Of a stretch of DNA of 64,000 bases, positions 50,105 through 59,344 are shown in pieces. The notes beneath the pieces are model-generated. The model saw only the letters and a list, made by a program, of their open reading frames with translations. It was not told where the DNA came from and ran no database searches. The translations under genes and the position numbers were made by a program. Each line of letters opens with the position of its first letter. Position 1 is the first letter of the stretch. This DNA comes from Pullichristensenella excrementipullorum (lineage in GTDB: Bacteria; Bacillota; Clostridia; Christensenellales; Aristaeellaceae). The stretch spans positions 124,001 through 188,000 of the forward strand of contig DVOU01000020.1 of the NCBI GenBank assembly GCA_018713365.1, given 5' to 3'.

Positions 50105-50143
50105 GCATTAAACGAGCGCCGCGCAGGCGCAGGAAATGGACGC

Positions 50144-50193
50144 AAAGAAGTACCGTCCCGCCCGGCTGCAAAGTGCGGCGGGCGGGACGGTAC
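50144..50193 (-). terminator. Terminator after plsC
   Basis: A perfect 15-bp stem (GTACCGTCCCGCCCG with its complement) separated by 14 bases, then TTCTTTGCG on the minus strand. It ends the pepV-cmk-plsC unit. Confidence 0.85.
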
Positions 50194-50223
50194 TGTGGAT
50201 GGCGCGGCGGCCTCCGGGGGCTG

Positions 50224-50826
50224 TCAGGCCTTGGCGGACGCCTGCGGCTTCAGCGCCCAGATGGCCTCGTCGAGGCGGGCGGTGGCCTTGTCCAGCGTGG
50301 CGCGGTCGAAGCGGCGGCCGAGGTCTTCCAGCGACACGGGCGCGCCGAAGGCAACGCGCGTTTTGCGGAAGAGGCGGTAGGGGCCGTCGATGTAGGCGGG
50401 CACGACCTTGACGCCGGCGCGCAGGGCGATGAGCGCCACGCCCGGCTCCAGATGCGTGTGGGCGTTTTCGCGGCTGCGGGTGCCCTGCGGGAAGATGCCC
50501 ACCACGTGGCCTTCATTCAACAGGCGGATGGACTCGCGCACCGCGCCGAGGTCGCTCTCGCCCCGGCGGATGGGAAAGGCGCCGATGGCGGAGATGAAGC
50601 CGCCGACGATGCGGTTTTTGAACAGCTCCGCCTTGGCCATGAAGTGCAGCCGCCGGCGCACGCAGGTGGCCAGCACGAAAGGGTCGCTGGCGCTGACGTG
50701 GTTGGAGCAGAGGATGTAGCCGCCCGGAGACGCGACGTTTTCCGTCCCCGTGGCGCGGATGCCAAGCACGAGGAAGTAGTAGGCGCGCACGAGGGGCTTG
50801 AGAAAGTCATAAAGCCAGGTCTTCAC
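50224..50826 (-). CDS. plsC: 1-acyl-sn-glycerol-3-phosphate acyltransferase
   Basis: A 200-residue membrane-associated enzyme that makes phosphatidic acid. The acyltransferase motif HX4D is NHVSASD (about residue 43), the phosphate-binding motif is FPQGTRSR, which differs slightly from FPEGTR, and VPAYIDGPYR is the last block. A short N-terminal amphipathic stretch would hold it to the membrane. The GTG start (50824-50826) overlaps the cmk stop (GTGA) and follows GGAGGCGAAAGC. The cmk-plsC pair is common in Clostridia. Confidence 0.93.
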   Translation of the reverse strand: MKTWLYDFLKPLVRAYYFLVLGIRATGTENVASPGGYILCSNHVSASDPFVLATCVRRRLHFMAKAELFKNRIVGGFISAIGAFPIRRGESDLGAVRESIRLLNEGHVVGIFPQGTRSRENAHTHLEPGVALIALRAGVKVVPAYIDGPYRLFRKTRVAFGAPVSLEDLGRRFDRATLDKATARLDEAIWALKPQASAKA

Positions 50827-51509
50827 GCTTTCGCCTCCAAAACCTGTTGCGCGAGAGAGGAAACTTTCTGAACGACTTCCTCCAGCGTCATGCGCGAGCA
50901 ATCGACCTCCACCGCGTCCTCGGCCTTGCGCAGGGGCGAGGCGGCGCGGTGGGTGTCGATCTCATCGCGGCGGATCAGTTCTTCAAGCACCTTGTCATAG
51001 GGCTCGGGCATGCCCTTGCGGGCAAGTTCTTCAAAGCGGCGCTGGGCGCGCACCTCGGCGGATGCGGTGAGAAAGACCTTGAGCGTGGCGTTTGGCAGCA
51101 CCTTGGTGCCGATGTCGCGGCCGTCCATGACCACGCTGTGGCCTTGCGCGATGCCGCGCTGCAGGGCGACCATGCGCTCGCGCACCGCCGGCACGGTGGA
51201 GACCGACGAGGCTGCCAGCGAGACCTCGGCGGCGCGGATGGCCTCGGAGACGTCCTCCTCGCCGAGGTAGACGCACTGCTGGCCGTCCTTGCCATAGCCG
51301 ACGCGCACATCCACGTCCATGCAGTGGGCGGCGATGGCGGCGGGGTCGTCAAGCGGCACGCCGTTTTTGAGCATGTAGAGGCCCACGGCGCGGTACATGG
51401 CGCCGGTATCCAGATACATGGCCCCCAGTTTTTCCGCCACGGCCCGGGCCACGGAGGATTTGCCCGCGCCCGAGGGGCCGTCGATGGCGATGGAAAACAC
51501 GTTTTGCAT
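50823..51509 (-). CDS. cmk: Cytidylate kinase
   Basis: A 228-residue enzyme that phosphorylates CMP and dCMP. The P-loop is DGPSGAGKSSVARAVAEKLG (residues 9-28), then LDTGAMYRAVGLYML, GRDIGTKVLPNATLKVFLTAS and RRDEIDTHRAASPLRKAEDAV. Length and motifs are standard. The ATG follows the dipeptidase stop by one base. It overlaps plsC by four bases. Confidence 0.96.
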   Translation of the reverse strand: MQNVFSIAIDGPSGAGKSSVARAVAEKLGAMYLDTGAMYRAVGLYMLKNGVPLDDPAAIAAHCMDVDVRVGYGKDGQQCVYLGEEDVSEAIRAAEVSLAASSVSTVPAVRERMVALQRGIAQGHSVVMDGRDIGTKVLPNATLKVFLTASAEVRAQRRFEELARKGMPEPYDKVLEELIRRDEIDTHRAASPLRKAEDAVEVDCSRMTLEEVVQKVSSLAQQVLEAKA

Positions 51510-51510
51510 G

Positions 51511-52920
51511 TCAGTCCGCCTTCCCCGCCAGTTCGGCGATGGCGTGGGCCATGATGCGGATGCTGAGCATCATGTTTTCCAGCGAGAACCACTCGTCCGG
51601 CATGTGGCAGGTGTCCACATCGCCGGGGAAGCAGGGGCCGAAGGCCACGGTGTTGGGCATGCAGCGCGAATAGGTGCCGCCGCCGATGGCGAAGGCGTAG
51701 CCCTCGTGGCCGGTGACGTCGCTGTACGCCTTGAGCAGGCCCTTGACCACCTTGTGGTCGGCCGGCACATGGTGCGGCGCGTGGCCGGAGAGGCGGGTGA
51801 CGGCGATCTGCGCCGGGGAGACCTTCATGCAGATCTGGCCGCAGATCTTCTCCTCCGAGGCGCAGAGCGGATAGCGGATGTCCAGATGGGCGCTGAGATG
51901 CTCGCCATCGTAGCGGAGGATGCCGAGGTTGCAGGTGAGCGGGCCGCTCAATTCGTCCATCACGGCGATGCCCAGCAGTTTCCCCTGCCCGGAGATGCCC
52001 AGGCAGGCAGCCAGCGTTTGGATGGCCTCGCGGCTGCCGCCGCCCGCGCCCAGTTCGGAAAGGGCGATCAGAAGCATGCCGGCGGCGTTCTTGCCCAGAT
52101 GCGGCGTGGAGGCGTGGGCGGATTTGCCGGTGGCGGTGATCTCCGCGCGGCCATTGCCGAGGTCGCGCAGGTCAAGCTCGAAGCCGCGGCTGGCGGCCAC
52201 CAGCTCGAGGCGCGCGCGCAGGGTGGAAACGTCCTTGCAGCCGACCACGGCGCGGGCAATGCCGGGCACCACGTTGGGGCGCTCGCCGGCGTAAAGCTCG
52301 TAGACGGGGATCTCCGCGCCCTCTTCCCCGCCGGTGTTTTGGGAGAGCAGTATGTGCAGGCCGCCCTTTTCGATGTTGATGACCGGGTACTCGGCGTCCG
52401 GGGAGAAGCCGTAGTCCGGCGCGGCGGTGTGGGCGTTGTAGTAGGCCATGTCGGTCATGCCGGTCTCCTCGTCGCAGCCGAGGATGAGGCGCACGGTGTC
52501 CTTGAGTTCCACGCCGGCGTCGCGCACGCAGCGCATGGCGTAGAGCGCGGCCAGCGCCGGGCCCTTGTCGTCCAGCACGCCGCGGCCGATGAGGTTGCCG
52601 TCCTTCTGCGTCAGCGCGAACGGTTCCACCGTCCAGCCGTCGCCGGCGGGCACCACGTCCAGATGGCAGAGGATGCCCAGCGTCTTTTCGCCATTGCCCA
52701 TGGAGATGTCGCCGGCATAGCCGTCGAACATGCGGGTAGCAAAGCCGTAGCCGCGCGCGTCCTCCAGCGCCAGATCGAGCATGCGGCGGTTTTCGCGGCC
52801 AAAGGGCGCGCCTTCCTCCGCCGCTCCCTGTACGGAGGGGATGGAGAGCCAGCGGCCCAGGTCTTTGAGAAATTCATCGCGGCGCGCCTCGATGAGCGCG
52901 TCGAGCTTTGCGTAGTCCAT
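51511..52920 (-). CDS. PepV-type dipeptidase (M20 metallopeptidase family)
   Basis: A 469-residue cytoplasmic zinc dipeptidase. Zinc and catalytic residues lie in ILCHLDVVPAGDGW (His about 87), GRGVLDDKGP and GCDEETGM, with the last zinc ligand in GGTYSRCMP. The lid region is about residues 185-380. It probably hydrolyses dipeptides with an N-terminal D- or L-residue. The gene starts 56 bp after uvrC, under its own promoter whose -35 contains the uvrC stop. Confidence 0.93.
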   Translation of the reverse strand: MDYAKLDALIEARRDEFLKDLGRWLSIPSVQGAAEEGAPFGRENRRMLDLALEDARGYGFATRMFDGYAGDISMGNGEKTLGILCHLDVVPAGDGWTVEPFALTQKDGNLIGRGVLDDKGPALAALYAMRCVRDAGVELKDTVRLILGCDEETGMTDMAYYNAHTAAPDYGFSPDAEYPVINIEKGGLHILLSQNTGGEEGAEIPVYELYAGERPNVVPGIARAVVGCKDVSTLRARLELVAASRGFELDLRDLGNGRAEITATGKSAHASTPHLGKNAAGMLLIALSELGAGGGSREAIQTLAACLGISGQGKLLGIAVMDELSGPLTCNLGILRYDGEHLSAHLDIRYPLCASEEKICGQICMKVSPAQIAVTRLSGHAPHHVPADHKVVKGLLKAYSDVTGHEGYAFAIGGGTYSRCMPNTVAFGPCFPGDVDTCHMPDEWFSLENMMLSIRIMAHAIAELAGKAD

Positions 52921-52952
52921 TTTCAGCGTCCTCCTCTGTATCCCTTTGTTTC

Positions 52953-52980
52953 ATTATAACAATCCCCGGGCGGCTGTCAA
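52953..52980 (-). promoter_or_regulatory. Promoter of the pepV-cmk-plsC unit
   Basis: TTGACA (52975-52980, minus), 16 bp and TATAAT (52953-52958, minus). The TGA inside the -35 is the stop codon of uvrC. It allows separate expression of the three downstream genes. Confidence 0.75.
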
Positions 52981-54806
52981 TCGCCGGGATGCAAAAAGTT
53001 CCACACATTCTCCGCCGCCGGGCGGTTCATGCCGGGTACGGCGCAAATTTCCTCCAGACTGGCCTTGCGCAGGGCCTCGACGCTTTTGAAGTGCGTCAGC
53101 AGCGCGCGGCGGCGCTTGTCGCCCACGCCGGGGATGGTCTCCAGCGCGCTGGCGACCGAATGGCGGCCGCGCAGCTGGCGGTGGTGGGTGATGGCGAAGC
53201 GGTGGGCCTCGTCGCGCAGGCGCTGGATCATGTGCAGCGCCGGGCTGGCGCGGTCGAGCAGCAGGCTTTCTTCGCGGTCCGGCAGCACGATCTCCTCAAT
53301 GCGCTTGGCAAGGCCGAACATGGGGATGTCAAGGCCGAGGGCGTGCATGGCGTCCTGCGCCGCGGAGAGCTGGCCGCGGCCGCCGTCGATGAGGATGAGA
53401 TCGGGCATTTCCCCGAATTTGCCCTCCGGCTCGCGCAGGCCGTGGGAGAGGCGGCGGGTGATGACCTCGTGCATGGAGGCAAAGTCGTTGGCGCCGACCA
53501 CGGTCTTGATGCGGAAGTGGCGGTACTCCTTGCGCGCGGAGGCGCCGTCGATCATCACCACCATGGAGGCCACGGAGAGCGCGCCCTGCGTGTTGGAGAT
53601 GTCGTAGCCCTCGATGCGGCGCGGGTAGGCGGCAAGGCCCAGCGCGCGCTGCAATTCCTGCGCCGCGCCCACGGTGCGCTCGCGGCTGCGGGAGAGCTTT
53701 TTGCGGCGCTTTTCCGCCTCGTCGCGGGCGTTTTTCTGCGCCATGGCCACCAATTTGCGCTTTTCGCCGCGCAGCGGGGTGAGGATGTAGGTGCGGCGGC
53801 CATGCAGTTCGCTCAAAAGCTGTTCCAATACGTCGCGCTCGGGCGGCTCGGCGGAGAGCAGCAGTTCCTGCGGGGGCATGTTCTCCGCATCGTAATACTG
53901 GAGGATGAACTGGAGGATGACCTCGCCCGGCGCTTCGGAGCCGCCGCCCTCCAGCACGTAGTGTTCCGAGCCGATGAGGCGGCCGGAGCGGATGAAGAGC
54001 ATCTGGATGATGGCGTCGCTCTCCTCGGGCACCACGGCGATGACGTCCTGATCGCTTGCGTGGGTGGAGATGGCCTTCTGGCGCTGCATGACGTCCTCCA
54101 CGGCGCGGATGCGGTCGCGGTAGACGGCGGCGCGCTCGTAGTTCATGGCTTTGGCGGCCTCGGCCATGCGCTCCTTGAGTTCAGCGAGTACAGGGCCGTC
54201 CTTGCCGGAGAGGAATTCCATGGCTCTGGCAAGCACGGCGTGATATTCCCCGGGCGTGGTCAGGCCCGCGCAGGGGGCGAGGCACTGGCCGATCTCGTGG
54301 TGGACGCAGGGGCGCTGGGGCTTCTCCGGGCGAATGACGCGGTTGCAGGTGCGGATGGGAAAGACCATGCGCGCCACATCCAGCACCTCGCGCACGGCGG
54401 TCGCGCCCTTGTAGGGGCCGAAGTAGCGCGCGCCGTCGCGGGCCTGCTTGCGCACCAGTTCCAGGCGCGGGTAGTCCTGGGCAAGGTCGACGCGGATGTA
54501 GGGAAAGTGCTTGTCGTCCTTGAGGAGGATGTTGTACTTGGGGCGGTAGCGCTTGATGAGGTTGAGTTCCAGCGCCAGCGCCTCCATCTCGCTGTCGACA
54601 AGCACGATGTCGAAATCGTCCACGCGCTCGACCATGGCCTGCACCTTGGGGGTGTGGTTTTTGCTGGACTGGAAGTACTGGCGCACGCGGTTTTTCAGAT
54701 TCACCGCCTTGCCCACGTAGATGATCTGGCCGTGGGACTTCATCAGATAGCAGCCCGGCGAATCGGGCAGGTTTTTCAGTTTCAGGGCAAATTCTTCCGA
54801 ACGCAC
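52977..54806 (-). CDS. uvrC: Excinuclease ABC subunit C
   Basis: A 609-residue nucleotide-excision-repair nuclease that cuts on both sides of a lesion. The GIY-YIG domain is at the start (GCYLMKSHGQIIYVGKAVNLKNRV). A UVR motif lies near ERMAEAAKAMNYERAAVYRDR (about 200-220), the RNase H-like UvrC_N/endonuclease domain follows (IEGYDISNTQG, DLILIDGGRGQLSAA) and the C-terminal HhH tandem (IPGVGDKRRRALLTHF) ends it. The GTG start (54804-54806) follows a GGGGGGAG site. It belongs to the FHA-FtsW-PBP run. Confidence 0.96.
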   Translation of the reverse strand: MRSEEFALKLKNLPDSPGCYLMKSHGQIIYVGKAVNLKNRVRQYFQSSKNHTPKVQAMVERVDDFDIVLVDSEMEALALELNLIKRYRPKYNILLKDDKHFPYIRVDLAQDYPRLELVRKQARDGARYFGPYKGATAVREVLDVARMVFPIRTCNRVIRPEKPQRPCVHHEIGQCLAPCAGLTTPGEYHAVLARAMEFLSGKDGPVLAELKERMAEAAKAMNYERAAVYRDRIRAVEDVMQRQKAISTHASDQDVIAVVPEESDAIIQMLFIRSGRLIGSEHYVLEGGGSEAPGEVILQFILQYYDAENMPPQELLLSAEPPERDVLEQLLSELHGRRTYILTPLRGEKRKLVAMAQKNARDEAEKRRKKLSRSRERTVGAAQELQRALGLAAYPRRIEGYDISNTQGALSVASMVVMIDGASARKEYRHFRIKTVVGANDFASMHEVITRRLSHGLREPEGKFGEMPDLILIDGGRGQLSAAQDAMHALGLDIPMFGLAKRIEEIVLPDREESLLLDRASPALHMIQRLRDEAHRFAITHHRQLRGRHSVASALETIPGVGDKRRRALLTHFKSVEALRKASLEEICAVPGMNRPAAENVWNFLHPGD

Positions 54807-54819
54807 GCGCTTCTCCCCC

Positions 54820-56232
54820 CTATCCCACGACCTCGATGGCCTTTTCCAGCGCCTGCCGGGCGATGGGCGTGGCCACGGTGCTGCCCGCGCCGCCCTGTTC
54901 GACGACCACGGCCACGGCGTAGGGCTTGCTTTCATCGCGGATGAAGCCCACGAACCAGGCGTTGGTGGGCACGGATTTGTCGTCGCTGGTCTCGGCGGAG
55001 CCGGTCTTGCCGCAGACGGTGTAGCCGGAGATGGCCGCGCGCGAGGCGGTGCCGGACTGCACAGTTTCGTACATGGCGCGCGCGAGCAATTCGGCGGTAG
55101 CGGGCTGCATGGCCTGCCGGTAGACGCTGGTCTCCATGGTATGCGTGGATGCGCCCATGGAGTTTTCGATGCGCTTGACGAGTACGGGCTTCATCATCAC
55201 GCCGCCATTGGCCACCGCGCCGGCGATCATCGCCATGTGCTGCGGGGTGGCGAGGACTTCGCCCTGCCCCACGCCCGCCCAGACCAGGCCGCCGGCGTTT
55301 TCGACGCTCTCCGGGAAGACGGAGTTGTAGATCATGAAATCGCCGAACTTGAAGTTCTCGTTGAAGCCAAAGTTCTCCGCCGTGGCGCGCAGGCGCTCGA
55401 CGCCGAGCTGGTAGGCGAGCTTGCCGAAGGTGATGTTGCAGCTCTTGGTAAAGGCGGTGACGAGGTCCACTTCCCCATGCACCGCGCCGCCGGCGCAGAC
55501 GATGGTGCCGCCCTCGTAATCCCACGAGCCGGAGCAGATGAACTTCTGGGAAAGCACGTTGGGGTCGGCCTCGATGGCCGAAGCGAGGGTGACGATCTTG
55601 AAGGTGGAGCCGGGCATGTAGAGGCCCTGCAGGCAGCGGTTCAAAAAGGCAGTGTCGGCGATGTCGTCGCCGTCGGTGGAGCCGTCGAGCAGGTCGGCGG
55701 GGTCATAGTCCGGCTTCGAGACCCAGGCAAGCACTTCGCCGGTCTTGTAGTTGATGACGCAGACCGCGCCGTTTTTGCCCTCGGGAAAGATGGAGGAGAT
55801 GTAGGCCGTCAGTTCCCCGTCGATGGTCAGCTGGATGCTGGAGCCGACGCGCTCCTCGCCGGAAAAGGCCGAGCGCAGGCGGTCGAGGAGCGAGCCGGAG
55901 ATGTTGAGGAGCGTGGAGGAATAGTAGTTTTCCACGCCCGTGCCGCTCATGCCCATCTGGTCGCCGATGGTCTGCGAGAGGGCGCGGCGGCTTTTTTCGT
56001 TGGTCAGGTACTGGCGCGTGCCGTCCGAAGCGGTGTGGGCCAGCAGGTTGCCGTCGCGGTCGGTGATGTCGCCCATGTGGGCGGTGGTGCCGTTGGAGCG
56101 GGTATTGTAGGGGCTGGACGCCCAGACGCTGCCCTCGGAATAGACCGTGTAGCCGTACCACGCGCCCAGACCGATGAAGAGGCAGACGATGAGCGTGCCG
56201 ATGAGGCGCATCTTGCCGCGCAGTTCCTTCAC
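54820..56232 (-). CDS. Class B penicillin-binding protein (transpeptidase)
   Basis: A 470-residue membrane-anchored enzyme that cross-links peptidoglycan. A single membrane helix (LIGTLIVCLFIGLGAWYGYTV) is followed by a short N-terminal module and the transpeptidase domain: STFK with Ser209, SCN at 264-266, and KTG at 409-411. It is short for PBP2 or FtsI, resembling the actinobacterial PbpA. The GTG start overlaps the ftsW stop (GTGA) and follows GGAGG by seven bases. It works with the FtsW/RodA-type polymerase encoded just upstream. Confidence 0.93.
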   Translation of the reverse strand: MKELRGKMRLIGTLIVCLFIGLGAWYGYTVYSEGSVWASSPYNTRSNGTTAHMGDITDRDGNLLAHTASDGTRQYLTNEKSRRALSQTIGDQMGMSGTGVENYYSSTLLNISGSLLDRLRSAFSGEERVGSSIQLTIDGELTAYISSIFPEGKNGAVCVINYKTGEVLAWVSKPDYDPADLLDGSTDGDDIADTAFLNRCLQGLYMPGSTFKIVTLASAIEADPNVLSQKFICSGSWDYEGGTIVCAGGAVHGEVDLVTAFTKSCNITFGKLAYQLGVERLRATAENFGFNENFKFGDFMIYNSVFPESVENAGGLVWAGVGQGEVLATPQHMAMIAGAVANGGVMMKPVLVKRIENSMGASTHTMETSVYRQAMQPATAELLARAMYETVQSGTASRAAISGYTVCGKTGSAETSDDKSVPTNAWFVGFIRDESKPYAVAVVVEQGGAGSTVATPIARQALEKAIEVVG

Positions 56233-57602
56233 GCACCCACCTCCTCGCGCAGTTCCAGATGGTCGATGTCGCGCGCCTCGTCCTCGGCGTTCATCGAGGA
56301 GATGCCCAGCAGGATGCCGAAGGAGAGGAACGTGCTTACCAGCGACGAGCCGCCCGAGGAGATCAGCGGCAGCGTCACGCCCGTGAGGGGGATGAGCTTG
56401 GTGTTGCCGCCGACGATGAGCATCGTTTGCAACCCCAGCATGGCGACGATGCCGAAAGCCGCGAGCGAATGGAAGCTGGTGCGGGCGTTCATCGCCACCA
56501 CCAGCCCGCGCATGATGATAAGCACATACACCGCCAGCAGGCAGATGGAAAAGAGCAGGCCAAATTCCTCGGCGATGGCGGCGAAGATAAAGTCCGAGTG
56601 ATAGAGGGGGATGTTGCGCGGGCGGCCCAGCCCCAGCCCCATGCCGAACAGCCCGCCCGAGCCGATGGCCATCAGCGCCTGCACGATCTGGCCGCCGGAG
56701 CCGGTGGGGTCGCTCCACGGGTTTTGCCAGATGGCCACGCGCGTTTGCACATAGGGCACGAGTTTGTAGGCCAGCACCGAGCCGGCCACGCCCACGCCCA
56801 GCCCGCCGAGGGTGATGAGCCAGTTGGAGGTGGCCACAAAGTAGATCAGCAGCGTGGTGAGGAAATAGAGCAGCACCGCGCCCAGATCGCTCTGGATGAG
56901 CAGTATGCCGCAGCACAGGGCGGCAAAGCCGATGGCCGGCAGGCATTTCACAAAGCGCGGACGGCCGGAAAGCGCGGCGGCGAGGATGAGGATCAGCGCC
57001 GGCTTGATGAACTCCGAGGGCTGGATGGTCAGTTTGTCCGGGATGATGGTGATCCAGTTGCGCGCGCCGTTGCGCACCTCGCCGATCACCCACAGCGAGG
57101 CCAGCGCGCACAGGCAGAGCGCCATGCCCGGCAGTATCCACCGCTTCCAGTGGCGCACAGAGCGGATGAAGACCACGCCCACGGCCATGGCCACGATGCC
57201 GGCGAGGGCGTAGATGGCCTGCGTCAGCGGCGTTATTTTGGCGCGGGCGATGTCCGAAAGCGTGATGATGCCCACCGAGCAGAGCAAAAGCGCGAGGATC
57301 AGTATGGCGCGGTCGATGGGCCAGAGGCGGCCAAAGGCCATCACCACCAGCCACGTCACCGCCGGCAGGGCAACGGCGAGGATCAGCGCCTGTGTGTCCA
57401 CCGGCTTTTCCTGCAGGGAAATGAGCAGCATGGCCGTGAACTGAAAGAGCATCACCGCCGAGAGGAGCAGGCGGGTGTTCGAGCGCATCAGCGCCTTGCG
57501 CATGCCCTCGATGTTGCTGCCGCGCGGGCGGGGCGGGGGCGCGTCGAAGACGGGCTCTGTGTCAAAGCCCGCGTCCGGCGTGAAGGGGTCGTATCCTTTC
57601 AT
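56229..57602 (-). CDS. FtsW/RodA/SpoVE-family peptidoglycan polymerase
   Basis: A 457-residue SEDS-family glycosyltransferase that polymerises lipid II. About ten membrane helices follow a proline-rich cytoplasmic N-terminus of about 40 residues. Family landmarks include GARNWITIIPDKLTIQPSEF, QSDLGAVLLYFLTT, HSDFIFAAIAEEFGLL and PLISSGGSSL. Whether it serves division, elongation or sporulation cannot be told. It overlaps the FHA gene by one base and the PBP gene by four, so the polymerase and its transpeptidase are co-translated. Confidence 0.95.
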   Translation of the reverse strand: MKGYDPFTPDAGFDTEPVFDAPPPRPRGSNIEGMRKALMRSNTRLLLSAVMLFQFTAMLLISLQEKPVDTQALILAVALPAVTWLVVMAFGRLWPIDRAILILALLLCSVGIITLSDIARAKITPLTQAIYALAGIVAMAVGVVFIRSVRHWKRWILPGMALCLCALASLWVIGEVRNGARNWITIIPDKLTIQPSEFIKPALILILAAALSGRPRFVKCLPAIGFAALCCGILLIQSDLGAVLLYFLTTLLIYFVATSNWLITLGGLGVGVAGSVLAYKLVPYVQTRVAIWQNPWSDPTGSGGQIVQALMAIGSGGLFGMGLGLGRPRNIPLYHSDFIFAAIAEEFGLLFSICLLAVYVLIIMRGLVVAMNARTSFHSLAAFGIVAMLGLQTMLIVGGNTKLIPLTGVTLPLISSGGSSLVSTFLSFGILLGISSMNAEDEARDIDHLELREEVGA

Positions 57603-58369
57603 CAGAAGTTATCCTCGTCAAGATCGTCGTCGAAAAAGAGGTCCCGCGCGCGCGGGGCAGGGCGCTGGGCGCGGGGCGCGGACGGCCCCGGGCGGGCGTT
57701 TTTGCCGCTGGGGCGCGCGCGTCCGCCGTCGCGGCGGGGCGCTTCCCGGCGGGGCCGCTGCGGGGCGCGGGGGCGTTCGGCCTCGGGCAAAGGCGCCTCT
57801 TCCCGCCACGATCCGTCGGGGCGGGGCGCGGACCCCTCTCTCGGGCCGTCGTTGCGCGGCGGGCGCGGCGCGGTGAAAAGCTCGTCTTCCTGTCCGGCGT
57901 AGTCGCCGGCGCGGCCGGTGGCGTCGATCAGCACCAGCGTGAGGGTAATGGCGCCGATGGTGAAGCAGTCGCCATCGCGCAGGAGCAATTTGCGCGCGCG
58001 TTCGCCCTCGCCGTCGAGCAGCTTCGCGCCGGGGGCGGCGGTGAGGGAAAGCCCCTCCTCGGTCAGTTCAAAGCGGGCGTGGCGGGGACGCACCGAGGGA
58101 TGGCGCACGCGCACGTCCGCCGAGCGCGCGCTGCCCAGCGTGCCTTCGCGGATGACGGGATAGCGCATGCCGCGGCGGGCGCGGCCCTCGCCCTCCAGCA
58201 CCACCAGTTCGCCGGAAAGGCCCGTCTGCGGCGAAAGGCGGCGCAGTTTGCGGGCGCGGCGGGCGTCGCGCACGGTCACGCGCCATGCGCGCAGCACGAT
58301 GAGCAGAAACAGCCCCGCGAAGAAGTAGCGCGCCGCCAGCGCGAAGATCTCATACAGGCCGTCGCTCAC
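57602..58369 (-). CDS. Membrane-anchored FHA-domain protein
   Basis: A 255-residue protein with one N-terminal membrane helix (FALAARYFFAGLFLLIVLRAW), a basic linker, an FHA phosphothreonine-binding domain (about residues 60-145; GTLGSARSADVRV, SVRPRHARFELTEEG, LLDGEGERARKLLLRDGDCF) and an arginine/proline-rich, likely disordered tail ending DLFFDDDLDEDNF. FHA proteins recruit phosphorylated partners, such as Ser/Thr kinase targets, to wall-synthesis machinery. The GTG start (58367-58369) follows GGAGGG. No kinase gene is nearby. Confidence 0.85.
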   Translation of the reverse strand: MSDGLYEIFALAARYFFAGLFLLIVLRAWRVTVRDARRARKLRRLSPQTGLSGELVVLEGEGRARRGMRYPVIREGTLGSARSADVRVRHPSVRPRHARFELTEEGLSLTAAPGAKLLDGEGERARKLLLRDGDCFTIGAITLTLVLIDATGRAGDYAGQEDELFTAPRPPRNDGPREGSAPRPDGSWREEAPLPEAERPRAPQRPRREAPRRDGGRARPSGKNARPGPSAPRAQRPAPRARDLFFDDDLDEDNF

Positions 58370-58521
58370 GCGCGCGCCCTCCTTCCCTATGATTTCCCTG
58401 TTTATCATAGCATGAACGTGTTAAATTCCCGTTGAAAATCGCCGTGAACGAAAAATGCCGCATTTTTCCCGCGCCGCGCGCGCCGTTCCATGATATAATA
58501 CATTGGGTAGGTGGTTTCATT

Positions 58522-59286
58522 ATGGAAGTAACGACCGCGATGTATCTGACGGTCTGTCCCCTGATCTTTCTGGCCTCGCTGGTGGACGCCATCGGCGGGG
58601 GCGGCGGGCTGATCTCGCTGCCGGCCTATTATCTGGCGGGATTGCCGCCGACGCTGGCGGCGGGCACCAACAAGCTCTCGGCCTGCTTTGGCACGCTGGT
58701 GGCCACGCTGCGCTTCGGCAAGGGCCATCGCCTGCTTCTGTGGCCGGCGCTGCTGGGCGTGGCGGGGGCGCTGCCGGGGTCGTTTTTCGGCGCGGAACTG
58801 CTCAAGACCATGAGCGAGGAGACCATCCGCACCATCATGCTCATCGGCGTGCCGGTGATGGCGCTGGTGGTAGCCTTCAAGCGCGACGCCCCGGCAAAGC
58901 CGCGGAACATGACGCGGGGAAGTTACGCCATGTGCTTCGGCGTGGGGCTGGTGTGCGGCTTTCACGACGGCTTTTTCGGCCCCGGCGCCGGCACGCTGAT
59001 GATCATGCTGTTCACCTGGGTGGCGGGCATGGACATGGTGACGGCCTCCGGCACGGCCAAGCCGGTCAACCTCGCCTCCAACCTCGCCTCGCTGACCTCG
59101 TTCCTGCTCAGCGGCGACGTGCTTTTCCGCCTCGCCGCGCCGGCCATCGTCTGTTCCATCGCCGGCGGCTGGGTCGGCTCGAAGCTGGCCATGCGCGTGG
59201 GCGCGCGGCTGATCCGCTTCGTGATGCTGGGCGTGCTGGTTCTTCTGGTGGGCAAGCTCGCGTATGAATGGCTCGTCGCCGCGTGA
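58522..59286 (+). CDS. TauE/SafE-family sulfite/anion exporter
   Basis: A 254-residue polytopic membrane protein with seven or eight helices. Family marks are VDAIGGGGGLISLPAYYLAGLPP in the first repeat and GFHDGFFGPGAGTLMIMLF in the second, reflecting the internal duplication. Members move sulfite, sulfoacetate or other small anions. Start: ATG at 58522, preceded by TAGGTGG; a longer frame lacks a ribosome-binding site. A TATAAT lies at 58493-58498, about 25 bp before the ATG. Confidence 0.92.
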   Translation: MEVTTAMYLTVCPLIFLASLVDAIGGGGGLISLPAYYLAGLPPTLAAGTNKLSACFGTLVATLRFGKGHRLLLWPALLGVAGALPGSFFGAELLKTMSEETIRTIMLIGVPVMALVVAFKRDAPAKPRNMTRGSYAMCFGVGLVCGFHDGFFGPGAGTLMIMLFTWVAGMDMVTASGTAKPVNLASNLASLTSFLLSGDVLFRLAAPAIVCSIAGGWVGSKLAMRVGARLIRFVMLGVLVLLVGKLAYEWLVAA

Positions 59287-59291
59287 ACCGT

Positions 59292-59320
59292 TTGACCGCC
59301 GGATACGTCTATATTATTAC
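59292..59320 (+). promoter_or_regulatory. Possible promoter of the SpoIID-domain gene
   Basis: TTGACC (59292-59297), 17 bp and TATTAC (59315-59320), 25 bp before the ATG. The -10 is a weak match and overlaps a TATATTATT stretch, so the assignment is tentative. Confidence 0.4.
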
Positions 59321-59344
59321 AAGTATGAACGTGGGAGGGTCTTC

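Noticed and set aside
52908..54944. Very long open frame on the plus strand opposite uvrC
   Set aside because: It is the antisense of a clearly conserved gene. High GC keeps third-position frames open; the protein has no family features and is rich in His, Ala and Gly like other shadows here.
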